DNA of 5,235 nucleotides from JBKHDT01 sp049974825 (GCA_049974825.1 JBNGDJ010000140.1:1-5235), one strand, 5' to 3'. Shown: positions 1-4,807, counted from the first letter of the stretch. Notes: generated by a model from the sequence alone, not told the origin. Translations and numbers: made by a program.

Positions 1-421
1 TCAGCGGGTCGATCCGCTGGCGCGAGTTGCGCTTGGCCAGTTCCACCGTCGGCTGCACCGCCAGCATCGGCCCCGGCGCGTGATGCATCACAAAGCCGAT
101 GAAGCAGTTGCCCGCTTCCGTCGCCCCCACCTGCGCGGCCTTCATGAACACCACCCGCTGCACCGGGCTGACCGGCGAGAGCGCATCCATGATCTCGCGC
201 ATATAGGGCGTGCGCGCGGTCTTGTAACGCCCGGGCTCCGCCGAGGCGCGCGACGACAGCCAGCGATGCCGGTCGGCCCATTGCGACACTGTCAGGTCCG
301 GGTCGGGCCGCAGGCCCCGCGACCAGGCGCGCAGCAGGTCATTGGCACCGTCGAACCCCGCGACATCCTCATCCAAGGCCGCTGCGGATCTCGGCGAGGC
401 TGTCGAGTTGGGCGCGGACAT
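1..421 (-). CDS. Phage terminase large subunit, GpA type (partial, N-terminal 140 residues)
   Basis: This is the ATP-driven DNA packaging motor, which also cuts the concatemer, of the lambda gpA family. The visible 140 residues are the start of the protein; the rest runs off the left edge. After a low-complexity Ser/Ala/Pro start (1-15) comes SQWADRHRWLS (46-56), then GRYKTARTPYMREIMD (64-79), both typical of GpA N-termini. The deviant Walker A segment KAAQVGATE (94-102) corresponds to lambda gpA KSARVGYSK, with Lys94 as the likely ATP-contacting residue. The strand beta-alpha segment PMLAVQPTVELAKRNSRQRI (118-137) follows. The ATG at 421 is preceded by GGAAG and lies within the small-subunit gene, giving a 53-bp overlap that suggests translational coupling. 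The ATG at 372 that overlaps the small-subunit stop is in another frame and closes after about 26 codons. Walker B and the nuclease domain are outside the window. Confidence 0.9.
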   Translation of the reverse strand, partial: MSAPNSTASPRSAAALDEDVAGFDGANDLLRAWSRGLRPDPDLTVSQWADRHRWLSSRASAEPGRYKTARTPYMREIMDALSPVSPVQRVVFMKAAQVGATEAGNCFIGFVMHHAPGPMLAVQPTVELAKRNSRQRIDPL

Positions 422-971
422 GGGCTTCCAGAACCTTCTGCATCACCGCCACCTCCACCGTGATCCCCTCTCCCAGGGCGGCTGCCAGTTCCGAGGCCAT
501 GAGGGCTGCCACCCGCGCGGGCCAGATCACCCAGGCGTCACGCTCCTCGCGCGCCAGCCGGAAGATCAGCGTTTCCGCGCGCGCCTTGTCGACCAGGTCG
601 CCTTTCAGCTTTTGCAGCCGGATGCGGCGTTCCTGCGCCTTGAGCACCTCGTTCGCGGTCTTGGCCTGCAGAAAGGTCGTGCCGCCGCCGACAGCCGGCG
701 CGGCCATCCCCTGCTCCTTGAGCGTGTCCCCCACCGCTGCGACAGCGGCCTCGGGCACCGGCTTTATCCTGGCCTTGCCCGCCGCAGAAGGTTTCGCCTT
801 GGCGCGGGATTTCGACGGGTCGGTCGTCTCGGCGCGGCGCGTGTCCGACGCCTCGGGGTCGATACTGCCGTCAGCGTGCAGCACCAGCCGCCCTGCGTCC
901 TTGGCTTTCTGGATCGCCCCGCGCGAGAGGCCCACGCGGGCGGCATACTGGCGTTCGCTCAGGCCCTGCAT
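369..971 (-). CDS. Phage terminase small subunit (Nu1-like, HTH DNA recognition)
   Basis: A 200-residue protein placed immediately upstream of, and overlapping, the large terminase gene. The role inferred is recognition of the packaging site and recruitment of TerL. The N-terminus has a helix-turn-helix, LSERQYAARVGLSRGAIQKA (4-23), followed by a short wing-like stretch ending in DPEASD. This is the arrangement seen in lambda Nu1-type proteins and in Rhodobacteraceae proteins often labelled 'elements of external origin'. Residues about 45-85 form a Lys/Ala/Arg/Ser-rich flexible linker. The C-terminal half (about 98-195) is predicted helical and contains KAQERRIRLQKLKGDLVD and REERDAWVIWPARVAALM, probably the oligomerisation and TerL-contact part. 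The ATG at 971 follows GGGGTGAGCC, a reasonable ribosome site. The gene starts a leftward unit from the divergent region 972-1083. Family assignment is by pattern and position, not by a search. Confidence 0.8.
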   Translation of the reverse strand: MQGLSERQYAARVGLSRGAIQKAKDAGRLVLHADGSIDPEASDTRRAETTDPSKSRAKAKPSAAGKARIKPVPEAAVAAVGDTLKEQGMAAPAVGGGTTFLQAKTANEVLKAQERRIRLQKLKGDLVDKARAETLIFRLAREERDAWVIWPARVAALMASELAAALGEGITVEVAVMQKVLEAHVRAQLDSLAEIRSGLG

Positions 972-992
972 GGCTCACCCCGCGCGCGATAA

Positions 993-1007
993 AGCAATGG
1001 AATTGCT
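993..1007. promoter_or_regulatory. Inverted repeat in the divergent terminase/cassette intergenic region (candidate operator)
   Basis: AGCAAT-GGA-ATTGCT is a perfect 6-bp inverted repeat with a 3-nt centre. It lies 22 bp upstream of the terminase small-subunit ATG and 77 bp upstream of the first plus-strand gene. Such short dyads are common binding sites for small phage repressors, and the position would let one protein govern both directions. It is AT-rich in a GC-rich background, which fits a regulatory region. No regulator gene is in the window and no second copy was noticed, so this is a candidate only. Confidence 0.3.
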
Positions 1008-1017
1008 GCGATTTCCG

Positions 1018-1046
1018 TTGATTACAGTCCGCGCCGGAGCGATTCT
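1018..1046 (+). promoter_or_regulatory. Possible promoter of the plus-strand cassette
   Basis: TTGATT (1018-1023) resembles a -35 box and is followed 17 bp later by GATTCT (1041-1046) as a poor -10 box, ending 37 bp before the ATG at 1084. The -35 matches the consensus at four positions and the -10 at three. The stretch 990-1025 is noticeably AT-rich. The -10 candidate overlaps the 11-mer that is repeated before the gene at 2006. The call is weak, because alphaproteobacterial promoters are poorly predicted by this consensus. Confidence 0.25.
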
Positions 1047-1047
1047 G
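1037..1047 (+). repeat. 11-bp direct repeat, copy 1 (leader of the DUF6900 gene)
   Basis: GAGCGATTCTG occurs here, 36 bp before the ATG at 1084, and again at 1954-1964, 41 bp before the ATG at 2006. The sequence after each copy is also loosely similar: CAAG, then CAACA and ACCC, then CGGAG before the start codon. This suggests that the two leaders share ancestry or a common regulator. An 11-mer repeated by chance in about 5 kb is unlikely but not excluded. Confidence 0.4.
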
Positions 1048-1083
1048 GGATCAAGCCAACAGACCCGGATCGGAGACAGCCCC

Positions 1084-1296
1084 ATGAGCACCCATGAAAA
1101 ACCCGCGCCAGAGCACGATCGCGACGCGCTGCTTCTCGAGATCGCGGACCGTCACCTGTTTCTCGAAACGCTGGAAACCCGCAATTCCGACAGACTCGAT
1201 TTTCACGAACACGGCGTCTGGGCGATCCGCTCCGCGCTCGAAGCCGCCTTCGAGGCGGGATGCCGCGCCCGGGCCGATGCCCCCACCCAATCCTGA
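1084..1296 (+). CDS. DUF6900 domain-containing small protein
   Basis: A 70-residue protein recognised as DUF6900 by its central block LETLETRNSDRLDFHEHGVW (27-46), followed by the amphipathic helix AIRSALEAAFEAG. Homologues occur in phages, prophages and mobile elements of both Gram-negative and Gram-positive bacteria; their function is not known. The protein is soluble-looking and acidic (14 Asp/Glu against 8 Lys/Arg), with no membrane segment. The ATG at 1084 has GGAG eight bases upstream. It is the first gene of the plus-strand unit; the next gene starts 12 bp after its stop, with the ribosome site AAGGAG directly abutting the stop, so the two are very likely co-transcribed. The family call is from memory of the motif. 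Confidence 0.8.
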   Translation: MSTHEKPAPEHDRDALLLEIADRHLFLETLETRNSDRLDFHEHGVWAIRSALEAAFEAGCRARADAPTQS

Positions 1297-1308
1297 AGGA
1301 GCCTGACC

Positions 1309-1527
1309 ATGACCGCCATCACCACCATCCGCATCGGTTACGCCGCGCTGCCCGATCCGCTCAATCTCAAGGATCGCGACGCGGCCGCCCGGATGATCGA
1401 GGCCGCGCTGCGCGACGAAGGCATCAAAGCCGAGGCGTCGGACGTGATCTCGCACATCAAGATCGAACTGCCCACCACCGAGCTTGCCGCCGCCAGCGCA
1501 TTTCTGGCCAGCCTGCAACTGATCTGA
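1309..1527 (+). CDS. Small conserved-looking protein of unknown function
   Basis: A 72-residue protein that I do not recognise. It opens with a beta strand (ITTIRIGYAAL, 4-14), then an alpha helix (DRDAAARMIEAALRDEG, 22-38), a second strand around SHIKIELPT (48-56), and a final helix (ELAAASAFLASLQ, 58-70). This strand-helix-strand-helix order would fit a small alpha/beta fold. No cysteine, signal or membrane segment is seen. AAGGAG lies 7 bp before the ATG, and the stop is followed by the ribosome site of the next gene (GAGGAG overlaps the TGA), so this is the middle gene of a tight three-gene unit. Codon use matches its neighbours, supporting a real gene. Confidence 0.75.
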   Translation: MTAITTIRIGYAALPDPLNLKDRDAAARMIEAALRDEGIKAEASDVISHIKIELPTTELAAASAFLASLQLI

Positions 1528-1537
1528 GGAGCCGCCC

Positions 1538-1903
1538 ATGACGGACCTGTCCCTCAACGGCCTGCCCGAGGGCGAGACCCTCGACGATCTGGTCCGGCGC
1601 AACTGCGCCATCGGCTTCGACCTGCGCTTCTGCCGCAGCGTGGCCGTGGCGGAGGATGATCGCGACACCGTCACTTGCGACCCGTCCGAAGCGGAGTTCG
1701 CGACCCTCTACGCCCTGACCGATCTGGGCGAGGCCATCGCCATTCACGATGTGCATCTCACCAGCGCCGGGGCCGACGATGTGGCGGCCATCAGCCGCGC
1801 TCTGTTCGTGGCCATGGTCAATGTGCATCGCGACCCGCCCGACGCTGCCCAGCGACACGCGGCCGAGCAGTCTGCTTTGATCGATGATGATCGGGTCGGA
1901 TGA
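1538..1903 (+). CDS. Very acidic, lysine-free small protein of unknown function
   Basis: A 121-residue protein that I do not recognise. It contains no lysine; about 24 Asp/Glu face about 9 Arg, giving a strongly negative charge. Acidic clusters are ETLDD, AEDDRD and ADD, and the C-terminus ends IDDDRVG. It has three Cys (residues 23, 32 and 47) and a probable C-terminal helix, AISRALFVAMVNVHRDPPDA. There is no signal peptide or membrane segment. The ATG at 1538 is six bases after GAGGAG, which overlaps the stop of the preceding gene. It closes the tight three-gene unit; about 100 bp follow before the next gene. Charge and context recall small phage-encoded inhibitor proteins, but that is a guess from composition. 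It could equally be a structural or DNA-metabolism accessory protein. Confidence 0.72.
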   Translation: MTDLSLNGLPEGETLDDLVRRNCAIGFDLRFCRSVAVAEDDRDTVTCDPSEAEFATLYALTDLGEAIAIHDVHLTSAGADDVAAISRALFVAMVNVHRDPPDAAQRHAAEQSALIDDDRVG

Positions 1904-1953
1904 TCAGAACGCAATCTTATGGCTCTGATTTGCCTACACTTTCAGACGCGCAA

Positions 1954-1964
1954 GAGCGATTCTG
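1954..1964 (+). repeat. 11-bp direct repeat, copy 2 (leader of the 89-aa protein gene)
   Basis: Second copy of GAGCGATTCTG, 41 bp before the ATG at 2006, in the 102-bp gap 1904-2005. The same gap also holds TCTGATTTGC (1924-1933) and TCTGATTGC (1961-1969), a related short repeat that partly overlaps this copy. A convincing -35/-10 pair was not found in the gap, so it is unclear whether this copy marks a second promoter or a binding site. Confidence 0.4.
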
Positions 1965-2005
1965 ATTGCACAAGAACGATGCAACACACCCAACGGAGCC
2001 ACGCC

Positions 2006-2275
2006 ATGACCAGCCTGAACCCGATCACCACACCCCGCCATCAACTCCGCGCCGAGAAAGCGCGGAAGAACAAAGAAGCCGCGCTGAACGCCTTCATCGG
2101 CAGGAAAGCCGAGATCGACGAGATGCTCGCGCGCCTGCAGGCGCTCAGCGACGACCACTTCAACTGCCACCCCGACGAGGTGAACTGGGCCGATGTCGGC
2201 ACCCTCGAACACTACGCCAGCCTCCTGAAGCGCATCACCGACAGCGCCTTCGGCGAGGGCGAATTCGCCGGGTAG
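2006..2275 (+). CDS. Small helical protein of unknown function (89 aa)
   Basis: I recognise this as the kind of small protein found repeatedly in Rhodobacteraceae mobile elements, but I know of no function. Residues 11-47 form a long, charged, probably coiled helix rich in Arg/Lys/Glu (from RHQLRAEKARKNKEAALNAF into EIDEMLARLQALSD). A short segment, DDHFNCHPDEVNWADVGTL (49-67), is followed by a second helix, EHYASLLKRITDSAF (68-82). The start at 2006 has GGAG seven bases upstream. An in-frame ATG at 1919 would add 29 residues of unrelated composition without a good ribosome site, so it was not used. Spacing of about 100 bp on both sides suggests that it may be transcribed separately from the genes before it. 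Confidence 0.75.
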   Translation: MTSLNPITTPRHQLRAEKARKNKEAALNAFIGRKAEIDEMLARLQALSDDHFNCHPDEVNWADVGTLEHYASLLKRITDSAFGEGEFAG

Positions 2276-2300
2276 CCCGTCCGGCCCAACTCCCCGAGCG

Positions 2301-2319
2301 GCCCGCCATAATGGCGGGC
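2301..2319. repeat. Near-perfect palindrome / hairpin between the 89-aa and DUF3489 genes
   Basis: GCCCGCCAT-A-ATGGCGGGC has 9-bp arms around one base. As RNA it would fold into a 7-bp GC stem with a 5-nt loop. It lies 26 bp after the stop at 2275 and 55 bp before the ATG at 2374. A second small hairpin, CACCC (2322-2326) with GGGTG (2333-2337), follows directly. Only two T residues follow the large stem, so it is a poor intrinsic terminator. It could be an attenuator, an mRNA-stabilising hairpin or a protein-binding palindrome. Confidence 0.45.
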
Positions 2320-2373
2320 TTCACCCGGTAGAGGGTGCCGCATCCCGCGCCGCCCGCAAACCGGAGACCAACC

Positions 2374-2907
2374 ATGACCCAGATCCAGCTATCCGACGCC
2401 CAAGCCGTCATCCTGTCCGCCGCCTGCGCGCGCGACGACGGGGCCGTGTTCCCCGTCACCACCACCCTCAAAGGCGGCGCGGTCGGCAATGTCTGCAAGA
2501 GCCTGCTGAAACGCGGGCTCATCGAGGAAATCGAAGCGACCGATCTCAACACCGTGTACCGGCATGACGAAGAGCGCGGGCCGATCACCCTGCGCGCCAC
2601 CCCGCTGGCCTACGCCACCCTCGGAATCACCGACGTGCCCGACGCGCAGGACAACGACCAGCCGGAGCCAGAGGCCACACCGCAGCCCATGCGCCGCCGC
2701 AGCGGCACCAAACAGGAAGCGCTGATCGCAATGCTGCGCGCCGAGGGTGGCGCGACCATCGACGAGATCGTGGCGGCCCTCGAATGGCAACCGCATACTG
2801 CGAGGGGAGCCATGTCCGGCGCGCTGAAAAAGAAACTTGGCCTGACGATCACCTCCGAGAAAGTCGAGGGTCGCGGGCGGGTCTATCGCGCCGCAACACC
2901 AGATTAA
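2374..2907 (+). CDS. DUF3489 domain-containing protein (two winged-helix-like domains)
   Basis: A 177-residue protein. The N-terminal part (1 to about 90) begins MTQIQLSDAQAVILSAACAR and continues through KSLLKRGLIEEIEA to TPLAYATLGI, a layout resembling a winged-helix domain with a wing at about 56-75. An acidic, Pro/Gln-rich linker (about 91-107) leads to the DUF3489 domain (111-173), marked by TKQEALIAMLRAEGGATIDE, EWQPHTARGAMSGALKKKLG and EGRGRVYRA. The domain resembles a helix-turn-helix and is common in alphaproteobacterial mobile elements and prophages; its role is unproven, with DNA binding being the reasonable inference. The ATG at 2374 has CGGAG seven bases upstream; an upstream in-frame GTG at 2335 lies in the second leader hairpin and is less likely. 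It is the last gene of the plus-strand cassette. Confidence 0.85.
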   Translation: MTQIQLSDAQAVILSAACARDDGAVFPVTTTLKGGAVGNVCKSLLKRGLIEEIEATDLNTVYRHDEERGPITLRATPLAYATLGITDVPDAQDNDQPEPEATPQPMRRRSGTKQEALIAMLRAEGGATIDEIVAALEWQPHTARGAMSGALKKKLGLTITSEKVEGRGRVYRAATPD

Positions 2908-2939
2908 GATACCCCAGAACCCCAGAGCACAAAACATAG

Positions 2940-3082
2940 TTGCTTCCGTATTGCAGAATCGGTGGCGCTCTGCCTAACTTCACTGAAGATCAGGCATTCG
3001 CTGTCGATCTGCTCTCAGTCGGCACTTGCCTGCGCCGACTTGACTGCCTCAAACTGGGCCAGCCATGTGCTGGCCCGTTTTT
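2940..3082 (+). ncRNA. Candidate structured non-coding RNA or structured 3' UTR ending in a terminator
   Basis: The 174 bp between the DUF3489 stop and the convergent minus-strand gene contain no convincing coding sequence. Three stem-loops follow one another: TGCCT (2971-2975) with AGGCA (2992-2996), enclosing CTTCA/TGAAG (2978-2982 and 2984-2988); AGTCGGC (3017-3023) with GCCGACT (3034-3040); and the terminator stem at 3056-3076. This layout fits a small RNA with an intrinsic terminator or a folded 3' UTR of the DUF3489 mRNA. No promoter is clear, the 5' end is arbitrary, and no known RNA family was recognised. Confidence 0.25.
3051..3082 (+). terminator. Rho-independent terminator of the plus-strand cassette
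   Basis: GGGCCAGC (3056-3063) pairs perfectly with GCTGGCCC (3069-3076) around a 5-nt loop, CATGT, and is followed by G and five T residues (3078-3082). The preceding AAAC (3051-3054) can extend the stem by pairing with GTTT. This is a strong intrinsic terminator for rightward transcription. The T run touches the stop codon of the convergent minus-strand gene (3082-3084). On the minus strand only a short AGTTT follows the stem, so leftward termination would be weaker. Confidence 0.85.
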
Positions 3083-3522
3083 CATTTGCCGATCTGGCGC
3101 TGCTCAAGATTCTCGTCATCCCCATCGGATTTCATGACATTGGCGATGAGATGGTTCAGGGTCTCGTTGAAATAGCTGGTCAACTCGCGATGCAGGGTCT
3201 GAAACTCGCGCGCGATGGTTTGTTCGAAGCGCGTCTGCTGGACCCGCACCATGACCGTCGTGCGGCGCTGGCGCGGATAGCGATAGGGTTTGACATCATG
3301 CTTGCGGCACAAGGCCACAAACAGCCGCACAGCCCAGACATCGGGCAACGAGTATTGCAACTCGATGACTGGCTCGTCCTTTGACGGGGCATCACTATCC
3401 AGCCGGGATTGCAGCCGTTCAAGCGCAGCACCTGCAGCGGCACGTTCCCCCGCTGTGGCCCCTCTGGAAAACAGCGCTTCCAGCTTCGCGAGTTTTTCTC
3501 TGATGTCGTCCTGGTCGCGCAT
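3082..3522 (-). CDS. DUF2786-like small protein of unknown function
   Basis: A 146-residue protein. The N-terminal helical region, IREKLAKLEALFSRGATAGE and then RAAAGAALERLQSRL (7-41), resembles the DUF2786 pattern (a short helix, a 'GAT-GE' turn, then a long Ala-rich helix). A conserved-looking middle follows: IELQYSLPDVWAVRLFVALC (53-72), then KPYRYPRQRRTTVMVRV (78-94) with a basic cluster, and a C-terminal helical part, FETLHREL-like (REFQTLHRELTSYF), ending in LNHLIANVMKSDG. It is probably soluble and nucleic-acid-associated, but this is inference. The ATG at 3522 is preceded by AGGTGG at good spacing; an in-frame ATG at 3564 would add 14 residues, with only a cramped AGG before it. It lies 72 bp downstream of the DUF7220 gene and may share its transcript. 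Confidence 0.75.
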   Translation of the reverse strand: MRDQDDIREKLAKLEALFSRGATAGERAAAGAALERLQSRLDSDAPSKDEPVIELQYSLPDVWAVRLFVALCRKHDVKPYRYPRQRRTTVMVRVQQTRFEQTIAREFQTLHRELTSYFNETLNHLIANVMKSDGDDENLEQRQIGK

Positions 3523-3594
3523 TCCACCTGTCCGCCTGATCCGATCTGCGGCGGCGTAGACCATCCTGCCCGCGCAGGGTCAAGCAATCCGGCC

Positions 3595-3804
3595 TCAGCG
3601 CAGGCCCTCGAACAGGCGTCGCAAGGCATAGCCACGCGCAATCGATACGACGGTAAAGACCAATCCCATCTTCAGATTCTGCGCCAGCGTGGCGTGCAGC
3701 CCGAAGACCGGAAAGATCAGGATCTGCGTAATGACCGCGACGCCGTAGCCCGCGATCACGTTGGTGACGGCCTCGACCAGCGACATGGTGCGCGTCTGTT
3801 TCAT
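3595..3804 (-). CDS. DUF7220-like two-helix inner-membrane protein
   Basis: A 69-residue membrane protein. The first hydrophobic segment is VTNVIAGYGVAVITQILIF (13-31) with FPVFGLH after it, and the second is MGLVFTVVSIARGYAL (46-61), followed by a basic end, RRLF. The Glu11/Asn15/Gly19-Tyr20 spacing and the SIARGYALRRLFE ending match what I recall of DUF7220 proteins, which are common in Rhodobacteraceae phages and elements next to DNA methyltransferases. The function is unknown. The ATG at 3804 lies 9 bp after the methyltransferase stop, and its ribosome site (TGAGGAAG) overlaps that stop codon, so translation is probably coupled to the methyltransferase. A small holin-like role is conceivable, but nothing in the sequence proves it. 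Confidence 0.78.
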   Translation of the reverse strand: MKQTRTMSLVEAVTNVIAGYGVAVITQILIFPVFGLHATLAQNLKMGLVFTVVSIARGYALRRLFEGLR

Positions 3805-3813
3805 GTGACTTCC

Positions 3814-4806
3814 TCATCCATCGGCCAGCAATTGAGCCGCCAAAGTTCGCAGCGCATGCGCCGCAACCAAGGGGACCACGCCGTTGCCACAGAGCCGAAG
3901 CCGGTCCACCCGGTGGGCCAGCCCATCAGCGCCTCGACGAACAGCGGGTTCAAGGTCCGGCGCGGCTCGGAGGTATCGCTCCCAGCCATCGGCGTCACCA
4001 GGACCTGGCGGCCAAGCAGGCCGTTCACCGGCGTGTTCGCCAGTGTCGTTGCACCGTCCTTGTGATCGCGTGCCGTCGGGGTCATCCACATCCCCGCCGA
4101 ATGAGTCAAGTCGGCCGTCTTGCGTTTGCCCGCGCTCGGTTTGCATCCGTCGTTGGCCATCGGCGTGGGCCACATTCGCAGCAGTTCCGTCCGGTTCCCG
4201 CCACTCGACCGGGTCCCAGAGCAGGCGCGCGGGGTCGGCCAGTTTGTCACCCTCACGGATGGCGAGGATGAACAGCCGCTCACGCTTGTGGGGCGCGCCG
4301 ACTTCCGCCGCCGTGAAGAGGCCTGCCGCAAGCTTGTAGCCCATGCCGACCAGTCCTGCGGCGACTTCGGGGAAGCCGAGGCGGAGATGATGGGCGACAT
4401 TCTCGAGGAACATGAAGGGCGGCTCGACCTCGGCAATGATGCGGGCGACATGCGGCCAGAGGTGGCGTGGGTCATCGGCACCCCTGCGCTTGCCCGCAAC
4501 GGAGAACGGCTGGCACGGATAGCCCGCAGTGACGATGTCCACCGCGCCGCGCCACGGGCGGCCGTCGAAGGTGGCAACGTCGTCCCAGACAACAGCCTGA
4601 TCCAGGGACGCGTCTTCCATCCGCGCCACGAGAGTGGCTGCGGCGTAGGTTTCCCGTTCGACATGGCCCACAGCACGATAGCCGGGGATGGCGAGGACGA
4701 GCCCGAGATCGAGACCGCCCGCGCCGGAACACAGGGAGAGGCCGAAGAGGCATGCGTCTCCGGCTCCGGAAGCGTGTCCAGAGGAAGGTAAAGCCAGGTC
4801 ATGCAT
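3814..4806 (-). CDS. DNA (cytosine-5-)-methyltransferase
   Basis: A 330-residue C5 DNA methyltransferase that would transfer a methyl group from S-adenosylmethionine to cytosine C5 in a specific site. Motifs in order: I FGLSLCSGAGGLDLGL (21-36, SAM binding); IV GYPCQPFS (95-102) with catalytic Cys98; VI LENV (134-137); VIII PHKRERLFILA (172-182); and X LCGNGVVPLVAAHA (305-318). All key residues are present. The target recognition region (about 183-300) is Asp/Gly/Arg-rich and contains repeated ADG-x-R-like units. The start at 4806 forms TGACATG with the stop of the upstream methyltransferase gene, pointing to translational coupling; an in-frame ATG at 4878 would add 24 residues but lacks a ribosome site. 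The DUF7220 gene follows 9 bp downstream. No endonuclease partner is seen, so this is probably an orphan, self-protecting phage enzyme. Confidence 0.95.
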   Translation of the reverse strand: MHDLALPSSGHASGAGDACLFGLSLCSGAGGLDLGLVLAIPGYRAVGHVERETYAAATLVARMEDASLDQAVVWDDVATFDGRPWRGAVDIVTAGYPCQPFSVAGKRRGADDPRHLWPHVARIIAEVEPPFMFLENVAHHLRLGFPEVAAGLVGMGYKLAAGLFTAAEVGAPHKRERLFILAIREGDKLADPARLLWDPVEWREPDGTAANVAHADGQRRMQTERGQTQDGRLDSFGGDVDDPDGTRSQGRCNDTGEHAGERPAWPPGPGDADGWERYLRAAPDLEPAVRRGADGLAHRVDRLRLCGNGVVPLVAAHALRTLAAQLLADG

Positions 4807-4807
4807 G

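Noticed and set aside
1..971. Gene transfer agent cluster, which is common in Rhodobacteraceae
   Set aside because: The large terminase here is of the lambda-gpA type with a deviant Walker A, unlike the RcGTA-type terminase, and the neighbouring genes are not those of a GTA cluster.
342..1296. Long plus-strand open frames opposite and running out of the terminase small-subunit gene
   Set aside because: They are shadows of the minus-strand TerS. The protein content is low-complexity Arg/Ala/Ser, and the real plus-strand gene starts at 1084 with a GGAG site in a different frame from one of them and as an internal ATG of the other.
1051..1674. 207-codon minus-strand open frame under the first plus-strand genes
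   Set aside because: It lies antisense to three tightly spaced genes with good ribosome sites. Its Gly/Arg/Gln-rich translation is typical of antisense reading.
1919..2005. N-terminal extension of the 89-aa protein from the ATG at 1919
   Set aside because: No Shine-Dalgarno before it, the added residues are unlike the helical rest, and the ATG at 2006 has GGAG at good spacing.
2940..3137. Small plus-strand frame in the gap after DUF3489, starting with TTG
   Set aside because: No ribosome site, it runs through the terminator into the convergent gene, and its composition does not look like a protein. The structured-RNA reading is preferred.
3523..3564. N-terminal extension of the DUF2786-like protein from the ATG at 3564
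   Set aside because: AGGTGG before the ATG at 3522 is the better ribosome site. A weak leftward promoter (TTGACC at 3583-3578) would also place the transcript start downstream of 3564.
4120..4791. Long plus-strand open frame (223 codons) opposite the cytosine methyltransferase
   Set aside because: It is antisense to a gene with all C5-methyltransferase motifs. GC-rich DNA gives long open frames on the opposite strand; no ribosome site or recognisable fold.
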